The notes under the pieces: generated by a model
The model's database searches: none
What the model was told of the DNA's origin: nothing
What the model saw: only the letters and a program-made list of their open reading frames with translations
Part shown: positions 15,498 through 23,729 of the stretch, one piece after another
Layout: the number at the start of each line of letters is the position of its first letter
Position numbering within the stretch: position 1 is the stretch's first letter
Translations under genes and position numbers: made by a program
Source of the DNA: Kutzneria viridogrisea
GTDB lineage: Bacteria > Actinomycetota > Actinomycetes > Mycobacteriales > Pseudonocardiaceae
Assembly (NCBI GenBank): GCA_014138725.1
Contig: JACJID010000005.1
Span: 186,001 to 250,000, forward strand
Length of the DNA: 64,000 nucleotides
Direction of reading: 5' to 3'

Positions 15498-18400
15498 CCA
15501 TTGAGCACCGGGCCCGTGCCGAGCGGGATCAACTACGCGGACGGAGCTGAGTCGGCGGTCCTGCGCGCGCTGCGTGCGGCCACCGACGTCAGCGCGGGCT
15601 CGACCGAACTCGCACGGCAGATCCGCTCGTGGGAGCTGAGCTACCACCTCTCCCCGCAGCGGCTCGGGTTGCTCGCGCCGCTGCGGCTGCGGCCCGGCGC
15701 GCGGGCGCTGGACCTGGGTTGCGGCACCGGCGTGCTGAGCCGGGCGCTGGGTGAGGCCGGTCTGGACGTGCTGGGTGTCGAGGGCGCCGAGGACCGGGCC
15801 GCGGCGGCTCGCGAGCGGTGCCGGGACCTGCCCGGGGTGCGCATCGTGCAGGGCGCCGTGGAGCGCGAGCTCGCCGGGGCCGAGCCGGTGGACCTGGCGC
15901 TGCTGTGCGGGGTCCTGGAGTACAGCCCGCAGTTCGGTGACGGCCCGGAAGCCTTGCTGCGCCTGGTTTCCGGCGCGCTGACCGAGTCGGGTGCCGTGGT
16001 GCTGGCGATCGAGAACCAGCTCGGTCTCGGCTACCTGCTCGGCCGCGACGAGGACCATCACGGCAAGGCGTGGATCGGGCTGGCCGACTACCCCGGTGAC
16101 CGCGCGGTGCCGACCACCTGGACCCGGTCGAGGCTGGCGGAGCTGCTCGCGGGCGCCGGGCTCACGGCGCAGCGCTGGCTGCTGCCGTACCCGGACTACA
16201 AGCACCCGAGGGTGGTGCTGGACGCCGAGGTGTTCGACCGCGCCGATGCCGTGGACCTGGTCGACAAGCTGGTGCGCGACCCGTTGCAGGGCGCGTTCGG
16301 CGGTGGCCTGGCGGCCGGTCCCGGGCGGGTGCTCAACCGGCTGGTCACCGGCGAGGGCTTCGGTGCCGAGGTGGCGCCGTCCTTCCTCGTGGTGGCCGGG
16401 CGCAGCCCCGAGACCGTCGCGGCGGTCACCGAGCCGGGGCTGGCGTGGCTGGTCAGCGGGAACCGGCGGCCGAACTGGCGCCGCACCCGCAGGCTGGACC
16501 CGGACCTGGTGCTGCGGGCCACCCACTCCCCCGCCGCCGAGCCGATGCGGTGGCTGCGGCAGCAGGCGCCCACCGAGGAGCCGTGGGTGCCGGGCCGTCC
16601 CGTGGACCAGCTGCTGCTGGACGCGCTGCACCGCGGTGACCTCGCCGAGCTGAAACGGCTCCTGGTGGCGTGGAAGGACATCTGCCTCGCGCAGGCCAGC
16701 CCGCTGACCGCCGAGGACGAGCGGCACCCGTACCTGCCGGGGCGCGAGGGCGTGCCCGTACTGCCCGCGGACCTGTTGGACGCGCACCCCGGCAACGTGA
16801 TCGTCCGCGCGGACGGCGAGGCGATCCGGGTGGACCGCGAGTGGCGGGCCGGTACCGGGGTGGACGCGGAACTGGCTCTGCTGCGGGCTTTGCTGGAGTT
16901 CAGCCGCGAGCTGGCCGCCAGCGGAGCGCCGCACCCGTGGCCCGCGGACACCACCATGCGCGGACTGCTGCGCGAGCTGTGCGAGCCGATCGGCCTCACG
17001 GCGGCGCTGGACCGGCGCGGTGCGGAACTGCTCAGGGCCGAGGCCGCGCTCCAGGAACTGGTCACCGGGGTGGACCCGGAGCAGGCCGTCCGCTCGATGA
17101 GCGCCGAACTGGACCGCGTACCTGGAATTCCACTGTGGACTGTCCAAGGTGGACTGGACACGATCCGGCACACCTTCCGCAGGCACGACGAGCTGCTCGG
17201 CGAGCTGGCCGAGGCCCGGACCGAGCTGGACCGGCTGCGCGCGGAGCTGGCACGCGGCCGCGAGCAGGCCGCCGAGGAGCTGGCCGGTGCCGAGCAGGAC
17301 AAGGCGGAGCTGCGGCACACCCTGGGCATGGCGCGGGCGAGCCTGGACCGGATGGACGACCGGATCGGCATGGTGTTCGCCGAGCTGGCCGAGGTCAACC
17401 GCGAGGCCGAGCGCGAGCGGCAGGCCGCACGGGAGGCGCAGGAGCGGAACGCGCAGACCGCGGGGCAGTTGCACGCCCTGACCGAACGGCTGGTGCGGAC
17501 CAGGGCGCGCCTGGACCTGCTGGAGAACTCCTCGCTGGTGCGGGCGGGCCACCGCTACCTGTGGCCCGCGGCGCGGGCCGCGCGCGGGGTTCGCGACCTG
17601 GCGCTGGGCCGCAACGGGGAGGAGCCGGACGGCGTGCTCCGGCGGCTGGGCCGGCTGGCGCCCTCCGTGGTCCCGCTGGCGGCGGCACGAGTGCGCGGCC
17701 AGGCGCGGCCGTCCCGGGAGCACGGGCTGCACCACGCGATCGAGCTGCCTCGTGAACCGGTGCACCTCGGGCGTGGTCAGGTGCTGGACGTGCATGGCTG
17801 GGCGGTGCACACCGACCTGCCGATCAGCTCGCTGTCGATCGTCGTGGACGGCACGGAACACCGCGCGAGCTACGGCTACAAGCGGGTCGACGTGGTGCAC
17901 GCGCTGGAGGCCCAGCTCGGCATCGCCGTCGCTCAGGGTTCGGGCATGCGCGCGCGGATCCCGCTCACCGCGGTCGAGGCCGACCGGGTGGTGCAGGTCC
18001 TGCTGCGGGTCCGGCTCACCGACGGCACGGTGCTGGAGCGCGAGCTGCCCGCGCTGCACCTGCACGCGGGAACCGGGGCCGAGCCGTCACGGATTCGTTG
18101 GCACGGAACGGGTCCGCGGGTCGCGGTGTGCCTGCCCGCGCACCAGCCCAGTGCCGAACTGCTGTCGGCCCAGGTGGACGCGTTGCGGGCGCAGACCCAC
18201 ACCAACTGGGTCTGCCTGATCAGCGATGACGCCTCGGCCCCGCGGGCGCGGGCCGCCGTGCGGGAGCTGATCGCGGGCGACGAGCGCTTCGTGCTGGTGG
18301 AGCACGAGCGGCACGTGGGCATGTTCGGCAACACCGAACGGGCGCTGGGCCTGGTGCCCGCCGATGCCCAGTTCGTGGCGCTGAGCGACCAGGACGTGGT

Positions 18401-19139
18401 GTGGGACAAGGACAAGCTGGAGTCCCTGCTCGCCGGGTTCACCGAGGACCGGGTGCAGCTGGTGTACTCCGACGCGCGGCTGCTCGACGAGCGGCAGCAC
18501 GTGCTGACCGACTCGCTGTGGGGTGAGCGGCCCAACCAGTGGCAGGACCTGGAGTCCCTGCTGCTGTTCAACACGGTGACCAGCGCGGCGGCGATGGTGC
18601 GCGCGGACCTGGTGCGCGAGCGGGTGTTGCCGTTCCCGCTGACCCCGCCGTCGATGTCGCACGACCACTGGCTGGCGGTGGCGGCACTCGCGGCGGGACG
18701 ACTGTCCTTCGTGGACCGTCCACTTCAGACGTACCGGCAGCGGGGTGGCGAGGTGCCGCACTGGCAGCCGCCGTGGAGCCCGGGCACGCTGACCGTGCTG
18801 CTGGCGGGCATCGGCCGGGACCGGCTGCTCGGCGCGGAGGACCTGCGGCTGCTCGACGGGGCGGCGGTGGACCAGTTGCCGGGGCTCGCGCAGTTCGCGG
18901 GCACCTTGTTGCTGCGCAACCGGGACCGGCTCGGCGAGCACACGCGCGCCGACCTGCTCCGGCTCACGCTGGCCGATCACGCGCGGGGCGCGGCCCTGTC
19001 CCTGCTGGCACGAGTCCTGCGCGGGAAGCCGGACACGGCTGGGGTGGAGCGGTACCTGCTGGCGACCGTGCTGCGCCGCCAGGCCAAGAACCGGCGCCTG
19101 CAACCGAACCCGGTGCGCAGGCCGCCGACCCTGGACTGA
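15477..19139 (+). CDS. multidomain protein: methyltransferase, coiled coil and GT2 glycosyltransferase
   Basis: 1220 residues; GTG start overlaps the previous stop by four bases. Residues 60-230 form a class I methyltransferase (ALDLGCGTGVLSRALGEAGL; LALLCGVLEYSPQFG). Residues 230-560 continue with an unassigned region in which LLDAHPGNVIVRADGEAI looks like a kinase-type HxGN loop. Residues 565-675 are a long Ala/Glu/Arg coiled coil. Residues 760-860 are beta-rich. Residues 880-1140 are a GT-A glycosyltransferase of family 2 with VAVCLPAHQPS at its start and the metal-binding ALSDQDVVWDKDKL; rhamnosyltransferases look similar. It probably builds and caps a surface glycan. Its stop directly adjoins that of the convergent gene. 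Confidence 0.85.
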   Translation: MSELASEPLSTGPVPSGINYADGAESAVLRALRAATDVSAGSTELARQIRSWELSYHLSPQRLGLLAPLRLRPGARALDLGCGTGVLSRALGEAGLDVLGVEGAEDRAAAARERCRDLPGVRIVQGAVERELAGAEPVDLALLCGVLEYSPQFGDGPEALLRLVSGALTESGAVVLAIENQLGLGYLLGRDEDHHGKAWIGLADYPGDRAVPTTWTRSRLAELLAGAGLTAQRWLLPYPDYKHPRVVLDAEVFDRADAVDLVDKLVRDPLQGAFGGGLAAGPGRVLNRLVTGEGFGAEVAPSFLVVAGRSPETVAAVTEPGLAWLVSGNRRPNWRRTRRLDPDLVLRATHSPAAEPMRWLRQQAPTEEPWVPGRPVDQLLLDALHRGDLAELKRLLVAWKDICLAQASPLTAEDERHPYLPGREGVPVLPADLLDAHPGNVIVRADGEAIRVDREWRAGTGVDAELALLRALLEFSRELAASGAPHPWPADTTMRGLLRELCEPIGLTAALDRRGAELLRAEAALQELVTGVDPEQAVRSMSAELDRVPGIPLWTVQGGLDTIRHTFRRHDELLGELAEARTELDRLRAELARGREQAAEELAGAEQDKAELRHTLGMARASLDRMDDRIGMVFAELAEVNREAERERQAAREAQERNAQTAGQLHALTERLVRTRARLDLLENSSLVRAGHRYLWPAARAARGVRDLALGRNGEEPDGVLRRLGRLAPSVVPLAAARVRGQARPSREHGLHHAIELPREPVHLGRGQVLDVHGWAVHTDLPISSLSIVVDGTEHRASYGYKRVDVVHALEAQLGIAVAQGSGMRARIPLTAVEADRVVQVLLRVRLTDGTVLERELPALHLHAGTGAEPSRIRWHGTGPRVAVCLPAHQPSAELLSAQVDALRAQTHTNWVCLISDDASAPRARAAVRELIAGDERFVLVEHERHVGMFGNTERALGLVPADAQFVALSDQDVVWDKDKLESLLAGFTEDRVQLVYSDARLLDERQHVLTDSLWGERPNQWQDLESLLLFNTVTSAAAMVRADLVRERVLPFPLTPPSMSHDHWLAVAALAAGRLSFVDRPLQTYRQRGGEVPHWQPPWSPGTLTVLLAGIGRDRLLGAEDLRLLDGAAVDQLPGLAQFAGTLLLRNRDRLGEHTRADLLRLTLADHARGAALSLLARVLRGKPDTAGVERYLLATVLRRQAKNRRLQPNPVRRPPTLD

Positions 19140-21065
19140 TCACCTGCGGGGTGGCAGCACCCCGCAGGCGGCCATCACGGCGTCCACGTCGTGCCGGAAC
19201 CGGCGCGCGGAGAAGTGCTCGCGGCAGGTCTCCAGCAGGGCGGCCTGCACCTCGGTCCAGAGCACGTCGTCACCGAGCATGCGCTGGCAGAGCTCGACGA
19301 GCTCGGCGGGCGAGCTGCCGACCAGGTGCTTGGCGGTCCAGCCCAGGTGCAGGCCCTCGCCGCCGACCGGGGTGGTCACGAAGGGCAGACCGGCGGCCAT
19401 CGAGTCCACGAACTTGATCTTGACCCCGGCGCCGTAGCGCATCGGCACCACGTGCAGCCGCGACTTGGCCAGCCACTGCGCCGGGCTGGCGACCTTGCCG
19501 ACCACCTCGATCGTCTCGCTGCGCAGGGCGAGCACCGCAGGCGAGGGGTCCGCGCCGATCACGCGCAGCCGCAGGTCCGGGTCGGTGCGCAGCAGGCTCG
19601 GCAGCACCTCGTTGGCCAGCGCGAGCACCGCGTACTCGTTGGGGGTGCCGGGAGTTCCGTCGAAACCGCCGAAGAAGGCCAGCCCCGAGCGGGATTCCAG
19701 GCCGGGCACCTGCTCGGGCACCTGCACCGGGTAGCAGACCACGTGCATCGGCGTGCCGGGCGCGACCCGCGAGGCCCAGTGCGCCTCCTCCTCGCTCACG
19801 CACACCCCGATGTCGGCCCAGGTGAACGCCTCGACCTCCTCGGCGCGCAGCTCGGCGGCCTCCAACGCGAACCGGCGGCGGGCGTCCGGGTCGGTGGCGG
19901 TCTCGAAGTGCTGCTCGGGCCTGCGGTGGAACAGGGCCTCCGAGTCGTAGATCCGGATGGCCTGCGGCTGGCTCTCGGCAACGGGAATGCCCATGCGGCC
20001 CAGGTTGTGCGGCCGGAACACCACGATCACGTCGTAGAGTCCGGCCCGCTGCCAGCCCCAGCGCACCGGGTCCTCGACGCCCCACACGACCTCGACCCCG
20101 CGTGCGGCCAGGCTCGGCGCGTACTGCTCGGCCAGGTCAGGAAGTGCTGCCAGGTAAGTGATCCGTGCCGTCGGGCAGGCGTCCACCCACGCGTCCAGCA
20201 CAGCCTGGGTGCGCGGGTCGCCTCGTCCCCGGTCGGCCTGCGGCACGCGGTCGTCGATCAGCAGCACCCGGTACGGCGTGTGGTTGTCGCGCAGCCACCA
20301 CAGCCGGTGCTGCTGCGCGGGCAGCGCGGTGACGGCCGGCCGCCGGGACAGCTCCTCGGTCCAGCGGCGCTGGAAGATCCCGTGGTTGAGCCGCATCAGC
20401 TCCAGCGCGCGCTCCGAGCCCGCGCTGCCGTGCCGGGCGTGCAGCACCTGCGAGGCCGGTTCGACCCAGGTCTGCCAGCCGAGCTTGCGCAGTTGCAGCG
20501 CGAGGTCCACGTCCTCGAAGTAGGCGATCTCGTACTCCGGGGAGAAGCCGCCCGCTTCGAGCAGGGCACGCCGCCGCACCAGCAGGCAGGCCGCCGAGGC
20601 GTAGTCCACCTCGCGCGGGAACAGCGGGGCCTCGTCCCAGGCGCGGCACCAGCCGTCCCCGCCGATGATGCTGCCCGCCTCCTGCACCGTGCCGTCCTGG
20701 TTGAGCATCACCGGGGCCACGGCGGCGGCCTCCGGCTTGCTGTCCAGCACGGCCAGCAGCGGGTCCAGCCAGCCCGCGCCGAGCTCGACGTCGGCGTTGA
20801 GGAAGCACACCAGCTCGGTGCGGCTGCGCTGCACGCCGAGGTTGCAGCCCGCGCCGAAGCCCAGGTTCTCGCTCATCCGGAGCACGGTGGCCCCGGTGAG
20901 GTTGCGCTCCAGCCACTCGCCGGTGCCGTCCGGCGAGGCGCTGTCCACCACGATCACCTCGTGGGGCTGCGGGGTGTGCTCGGCGAGCAGGCGCAGGCAC
21001 TGGACGACCAGGTCCCGGCCGCCGTAGGACACCAGGACGAAGGTGATCCGCGGCGCCCCGGTCAC
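19140..21065 (-). CDS. double glycosyltransferase: GT2 domain fused to GT4-like domain
   Basis: 641 residues; GTG 21065 overlaps the upstream stop (GTGA). Residues 5-260 are a GT2 domain (ITFVLVSYGGRDLVVQCLRL; VDSASPDGTGEWLE; the DxD-like LNADVELGAGW; ISYFEDVDLALQLRKLGW-like acceptor region reading IAYFEDVDLALQLRKLG). Residues 290-640 are a second, GT-B fold glycosyltransferase with the nucleotide-sugar motif VKIKFVDSMAAGLPFVTTPV. Two transferases in one chain usually add consecutive sugars of a repeat unit. Second gene of a leftward unit starting with the coiled-coil protein. Confidence 0.88.
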   Translation of the reverse strand: MTGAPRITFVLVSYGGRDLVVQCLRLLAEHTPQPHEVIVVDSASPDGTGEWLERNLTGATVLRMSENLGFGAGCNLGVQRSRTELVCFLNADVELGAGWLDPLLAVLDSKPEAAAVAPVMLNQDGTVQEAGSIIGGDGWCRAWDEAPLFPREVDYASAACLLVRRRALLEAGGFSPEYEIAYFEDVDLALQLRKLGWQTWVEPASQVLHARHGSAGSERALELMRLNHGIFQRRWTEELSRRPAVTALPAQQHRLWWLRDNHTPYRVLLIDDRVPQADRGRGDPRTQAVLDAWVDACPTARITYLAALPDLAEQYAPSLAARGVEVVWGVEDPVRWGWQRAGLYDVIVVFRPHNLGRMGIPVAESQPQAIRIYDSEALFHRRPEQHFETATDPDARRRFALEAAELRAEEVEAFTWADIGVCVSEEEAHWASRVAPGTPMHVVCYPVQVPEQVPGLESRSGLAFFGGFDGTPGTPNEYAVLALANEVLPSLLRTDPDLRLRVIGADPSPAVLALRSETIEVVGKVASPAQWLAKSRLHVVPMRYGAGVKIKFVDSMAAGLPFVTTPVGGEGLHLGWTAKHLVGSSPAELVELCQRMLGDDVLWTEVQAALLETCREHFSARRFRHDVDAVMAACGVLPPRR

Positions 21066-22354
21066 GGGTTCTTGATCTTCCCGTACGCCTCGCGCAACGG
21101 CTGGGACCAGCGCAGCAACTTGGTCCTGCGCAACGCGTCCAGCTCGCGCACGGCGTGCCCGGACTGCGCGGCCAGCGCCTGGTGCCGGTCGGCCAGCTGG
21201 CGGTGCAGCTCGCGCTCGTGGTCCAGCTCGGCACGCAGCTTGTCCAAGTCGTTGTGCACGGACACGACCTGGTCCATCAGCACCTGGCGCTCGTGGACCT
21301 GGCGCTGGCGCAGCTGGGAGTGGGCCACCCGCAGGGCCTCGTTCTCCTCGACCAGGTCGACGATCCGCCGCTGCGGGTCCTCGCCACCGGCGGCCAACAG
21401 GTTCTCGGCGGCGATCGCCAACGAGTCCAGGTGCGCACCGGCCGCGGCCTTGGCTGCGTCGGCCTCCACGGCGGCGACCGACTCCAGGGCCTGCACCAGC
21501 GCGGGCACGTCCCCGGCGACCACGCGGCTGGGCGCGAACTCCTGCACCGGCCAGCGCTCCTCCCCGCTGGGGTCGAGCAGCACGAAGGGCACGCCGAGAC
21601 CGGCGCACACCGCGGCCACGTGCTCGTCGGCGGCGATCACGGCGTCGGCGGCGGCCAGCGCGGCGATCCGGTCCTCGAAGGCCAGGTCGGCGGGCAGCAC
21701 GCGGTCGCCGAGCTCACCGGGAACCGGGCCGGTGGGCATGACCAGCACCTCGCGGTCGCCGAGGGCGGCACGCAGCGCGGGCAGGTCCACCTGTGCGACC
21801 AGGTCGGCGGTCAGGTGCAGCAGCAGGAAGCCCTTGTCGGCGGGCAACTCGCCGAGCTGGCGCAGTTGGCGCTGCCGTGCGAACAGGGCGGGGCGCTCCA
21901 CGAGGTTGCCCGCGAGCACACCCAGGTGCGGCACGATCGGCACGTGGCCACCGGCCCGTGCGCTGGAGCGGGCGTCGCGCACCGCCAGCACGGTCGGCGT
22001 CTTGCCAGCCAGGCGCACGCCCGCGGACAGCACGGTCGGTGCGGCCTCGGTGGCGAAGCACGGGGCCGCGGCCTTGGCCTCCTCGGTGCCGTACAGCGCG
22101 CCGAGGTCGGCGCCCAGCGCGAAGCTCGGGCAGAGCACGCTGACGTGCGCGGTGTGCTTGCCGGTGAGCCGCACGGCGACGATCCCGCCGTCGGAGACGC
22201 TCGGCCGGGATGCGCCCAGCGGGGTGTAGAGCGGGATGCCCCAGCCGGGTAGGCGCCTGTGCAGCTCGCGCTCCAGCACCCTCGGGTACACCTGGTCGCC
22301 CACGCCTGGCAGGTCACTGCTACCCCACAGGGCGATGACACCTTCTGTTCGCAC
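21062..22354 (-). CDS. polysaccharide pyruvyltransferase-like protein with C-terminal coiled coil
   Basis: 430 residues from GTG 22354, which sits seven bases after TACAGT, giving a leaderless start. The N-terminal VIALWGSSDLPGVGDQVYPR and later LAAADAVIAADEHVAAVCAG and LGVPFVLLD fit the polysaccharide pyruvyltransferase fold (GT-B-like), but I see no decisive catalytic motif. Residues 320-410 form a coiled coil (LVEENEALRVAHSQLRQRQV and LDKLRAELDHERELHRQLAD), as also found in the 1220-aa protein. The last codons overlap the double glycosyltransferase. Assignment of pyruvyl transfer is tentative. Confidence 0.7.
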   Translation of the reverse strand: MRTEGVIALWGSSDLPGVGDQVYPRVLERELHRRLPGWGIPLYTPLGASRPSVSDGGIVAVRLTGKHTAHVSVLCPSFALGADLGALYGTEEAKAAAPCFATEAAPTVLSAGVRLAGKTPTVLAVRDARSSARAGGHVPIVPHLGVLAGNLVERPALFARQRQLRQLGELPADKGFLLLHLTADLVAQVDLPALRAALGDREVLVMPTGPVPGELGDRVLPADLAFEDRIAALAAADAVIAADEHVAAVCAGLGVPFVLLDPSGEERWPVQEFAPSRVVAGDVPALVQALESVAAVEADAAKAAAGAHLDSLAIAAENLLAAGGEDPQRRIVDLVEENEALRVAHSQLRQRQVHERQVLMDQVVSVHNDLDKLRAELDHERELHRQLADRHQALAAQSGHAVRELDALRRTKLLRWSQPLREAYGKIKNP

Positions 22355-22361
22355 GGGCAGC

Positions 22362-22367
22362 ACTGTA
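22362..22367 (-). promoter_or_regulatory. -10 hexamer TACAGT for a leaderless transcript
   Basis: TACAGT, seven bases, then GTG 22354. This decides between three in-frame starts (22372, 22363, 22354). Confidence 0.5.
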
Positions 22368-22390
22368 ACCAATGGGCCGGGCCGCCCAGG

Positions 22391-23707
22391 TCACCTTCGC
22401 GGATGTGCGAGCAGGGCCTGCACCAGGGTGTCCACGATGGGCTGCTGCACGATCGGGCTGACCCCCGAGGTGATGTTGCGCTCCACGACCTCGACCACCA
22501 CCGTGTCGCTGTCCACCATGCGCTGCGCCTCGGCGTTCGGGTCGGCCTGCACCAGGGCCACGTTGGCGATGCTGACGTCGGCGAAGGCCGCACCCACGAA
22601 GGGGATCGCGAAGTTGGTGAACGAGTCGGAGACCAGCGTGGTCTTGCCGGGGATCATGCCGGTGAGCAGGTTGTTGGTGGTGTACGTGGCCACCGTGCGC
22701 GGGTCCGGGGTGGTGCGCGGGCTGCGGTCGGTGCGCCCGTCCGGGGCCAGCATGTAGGTGTTGATGTTGTCCACCCCGGTGCGGCCGATCATCGGCGGCA
22801 GGTCGGCCACCCCGTCGCGGGTGCCGGTCTGCGCCACCCGCCAGGTGCTGGTGGTGCCGGGCAGCACCTTCTCCGCGATGGCCTTGGTCATCACCAGGCC
22901 GCCGTCGTAGGTCCAGTGCGTGTCCTGCGGGAAGTAGACGTGGCCGCCGTGCTTGGCCGCCTCGGCGCGCAGGGCCTCGCGCAGGTCGAGCGCCCCCGTC
23001 TCGGACACCAGGCGGGGCCAGAACTGCTGGCCGAACGCCTCCGAGCAGGACTTGCCCGCGTAGTGGTCGGGCAGGTTCTCCGGTTCCTGGGTGGACTTGT
23101 CCGGGGGCACGACGAACACGAACCGGCGGCCGGAGTTCTCCACCGCCCACTTGAGCCGGGCCAGGTTGCTCAGCACCTGGTCCAGCGGCACCGTGGGCTG
23201 GCAGCGGCTCTGCATGTCCACGCCGAAGTACATCCAGCCGTTCTTGCCCTCCACCACGCGCGGGAAGCCAGCGACCGGCGGCGGCTCGATGTCGGTGGTG
23301 CCGCTCTGCGGGGACTGGGGGCCGGTCGGCGCGGGCGCGATCGGCCCGGACTGGTTGGGCTCGCCGCCGCCCAGCATCGGGGCCTCGCCGAACAGGCCGC
23401 GGCTGATCGCGTCGTTGAGCGAGATCGCCCCCGGCCGGAAGGACAGGTTGTCCACCGCCCACGGGGCCAGCCCGGTGAAGAAGCCCCAGCCCTGGGACAG
23501 GCTGGGGAACTGGTGCACCGCCCGGTTCTCGATGGACGGTGGTGGGCCGAACAGGACCAGGCCCACCACCGGGGTCAGGAAGAACACCAGCGCGCTGATC
23601 AGCGAGAACCGCTGCCTGCCGTGCCGGGGCCGGTACAGCGGGTGGTCGGTGGGCAGCCACGACTCGTGCCTGGGTATCGGCTGCGTGTCTTCCCCCGAAC
23701 GCTGCAT
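22391..23707 (-). CDS. AlgX/AlgJ-like SGNH O-acetyltransferase component
   Basis: 438 residues. A short cytoplasmic N-terminus is followed by a membrane anchor (FSLISALVFFLTPVVGLVLF), then the exported domain. FVFVVPPDKSTQEPENLPDH, the DxH-type motif PQDTHWTYDGG and the nucleophile region LVSDSFTNFAIP match AlgX/AlgJ alginate acetylation proteins, in which the catalytic Ser, Asp and His form an SGNH-like site. It would O-acetylate a polymer outside the membrane. No membrane-bound O-acyltransferase partner is visible nearby. ATG 23707 follows TAGGGT by six bases, so leaderless. Confidence 0.88.
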   Translation of the reverse strand: MQRSGEDTQPIPRHESWLPTDHPLYRPRHGRQRFSLISALVFFLTPVVGLVLFGPPPSIENRAVHQFPSLSQGWGFFTGLAPWAVDNLSFRPGAISLNDAISRGLFGEAPMLGGGEPNQSGPIAPAPTGPQSPQSGTTDIEPPPVAGFPRVVEGKNGWMYFGVDMQSRCQPTVPLDQVLSNLARLKWAVENSGRRFVFVVPPDKSTQEPENLPDHYAGKSCSEAFGQQFWPRLVSETGALDLREALRAEAAKHGGHVYFPQDTHWTYDGGLVMTKAIAEKVLPGTTSTWRVAQTGTRDGVADLPPMIGRTGVDNINTYMLAPDGRTDRSPRTTPDPRTVATYTTNNLLTGMIPGKTTLVSDSFTNFAIPFVGAAFADVSIANVALVQADPNAEAQRMVDSDTVVVEVVERNITSGVSPIVQQPIVDTLVQALLAHPRR

Positions 23708-23713
23708 TCGGGC

Positions 23714-23719
23714 ACCCTA
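23714..23719 (-). promoter_or_regulatory. -10 hexamer TAGGGT for a leaderless transcript
   Basis: TAGGGT, six bases, ATG 23707 of the AlgX-like gene. Confidence 0.5.
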
Positions 23720-23729
23720 ACCGACCTGC

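Noticed and set aside
15474-18065. 863-codon minus-strand ORF opposite the 1220-aa gene
   Set aside because: Composition is His/Gln/Arg/Pro-rich with no domain pattern; a G/C-driven antisense shadow of a well-supported gene.
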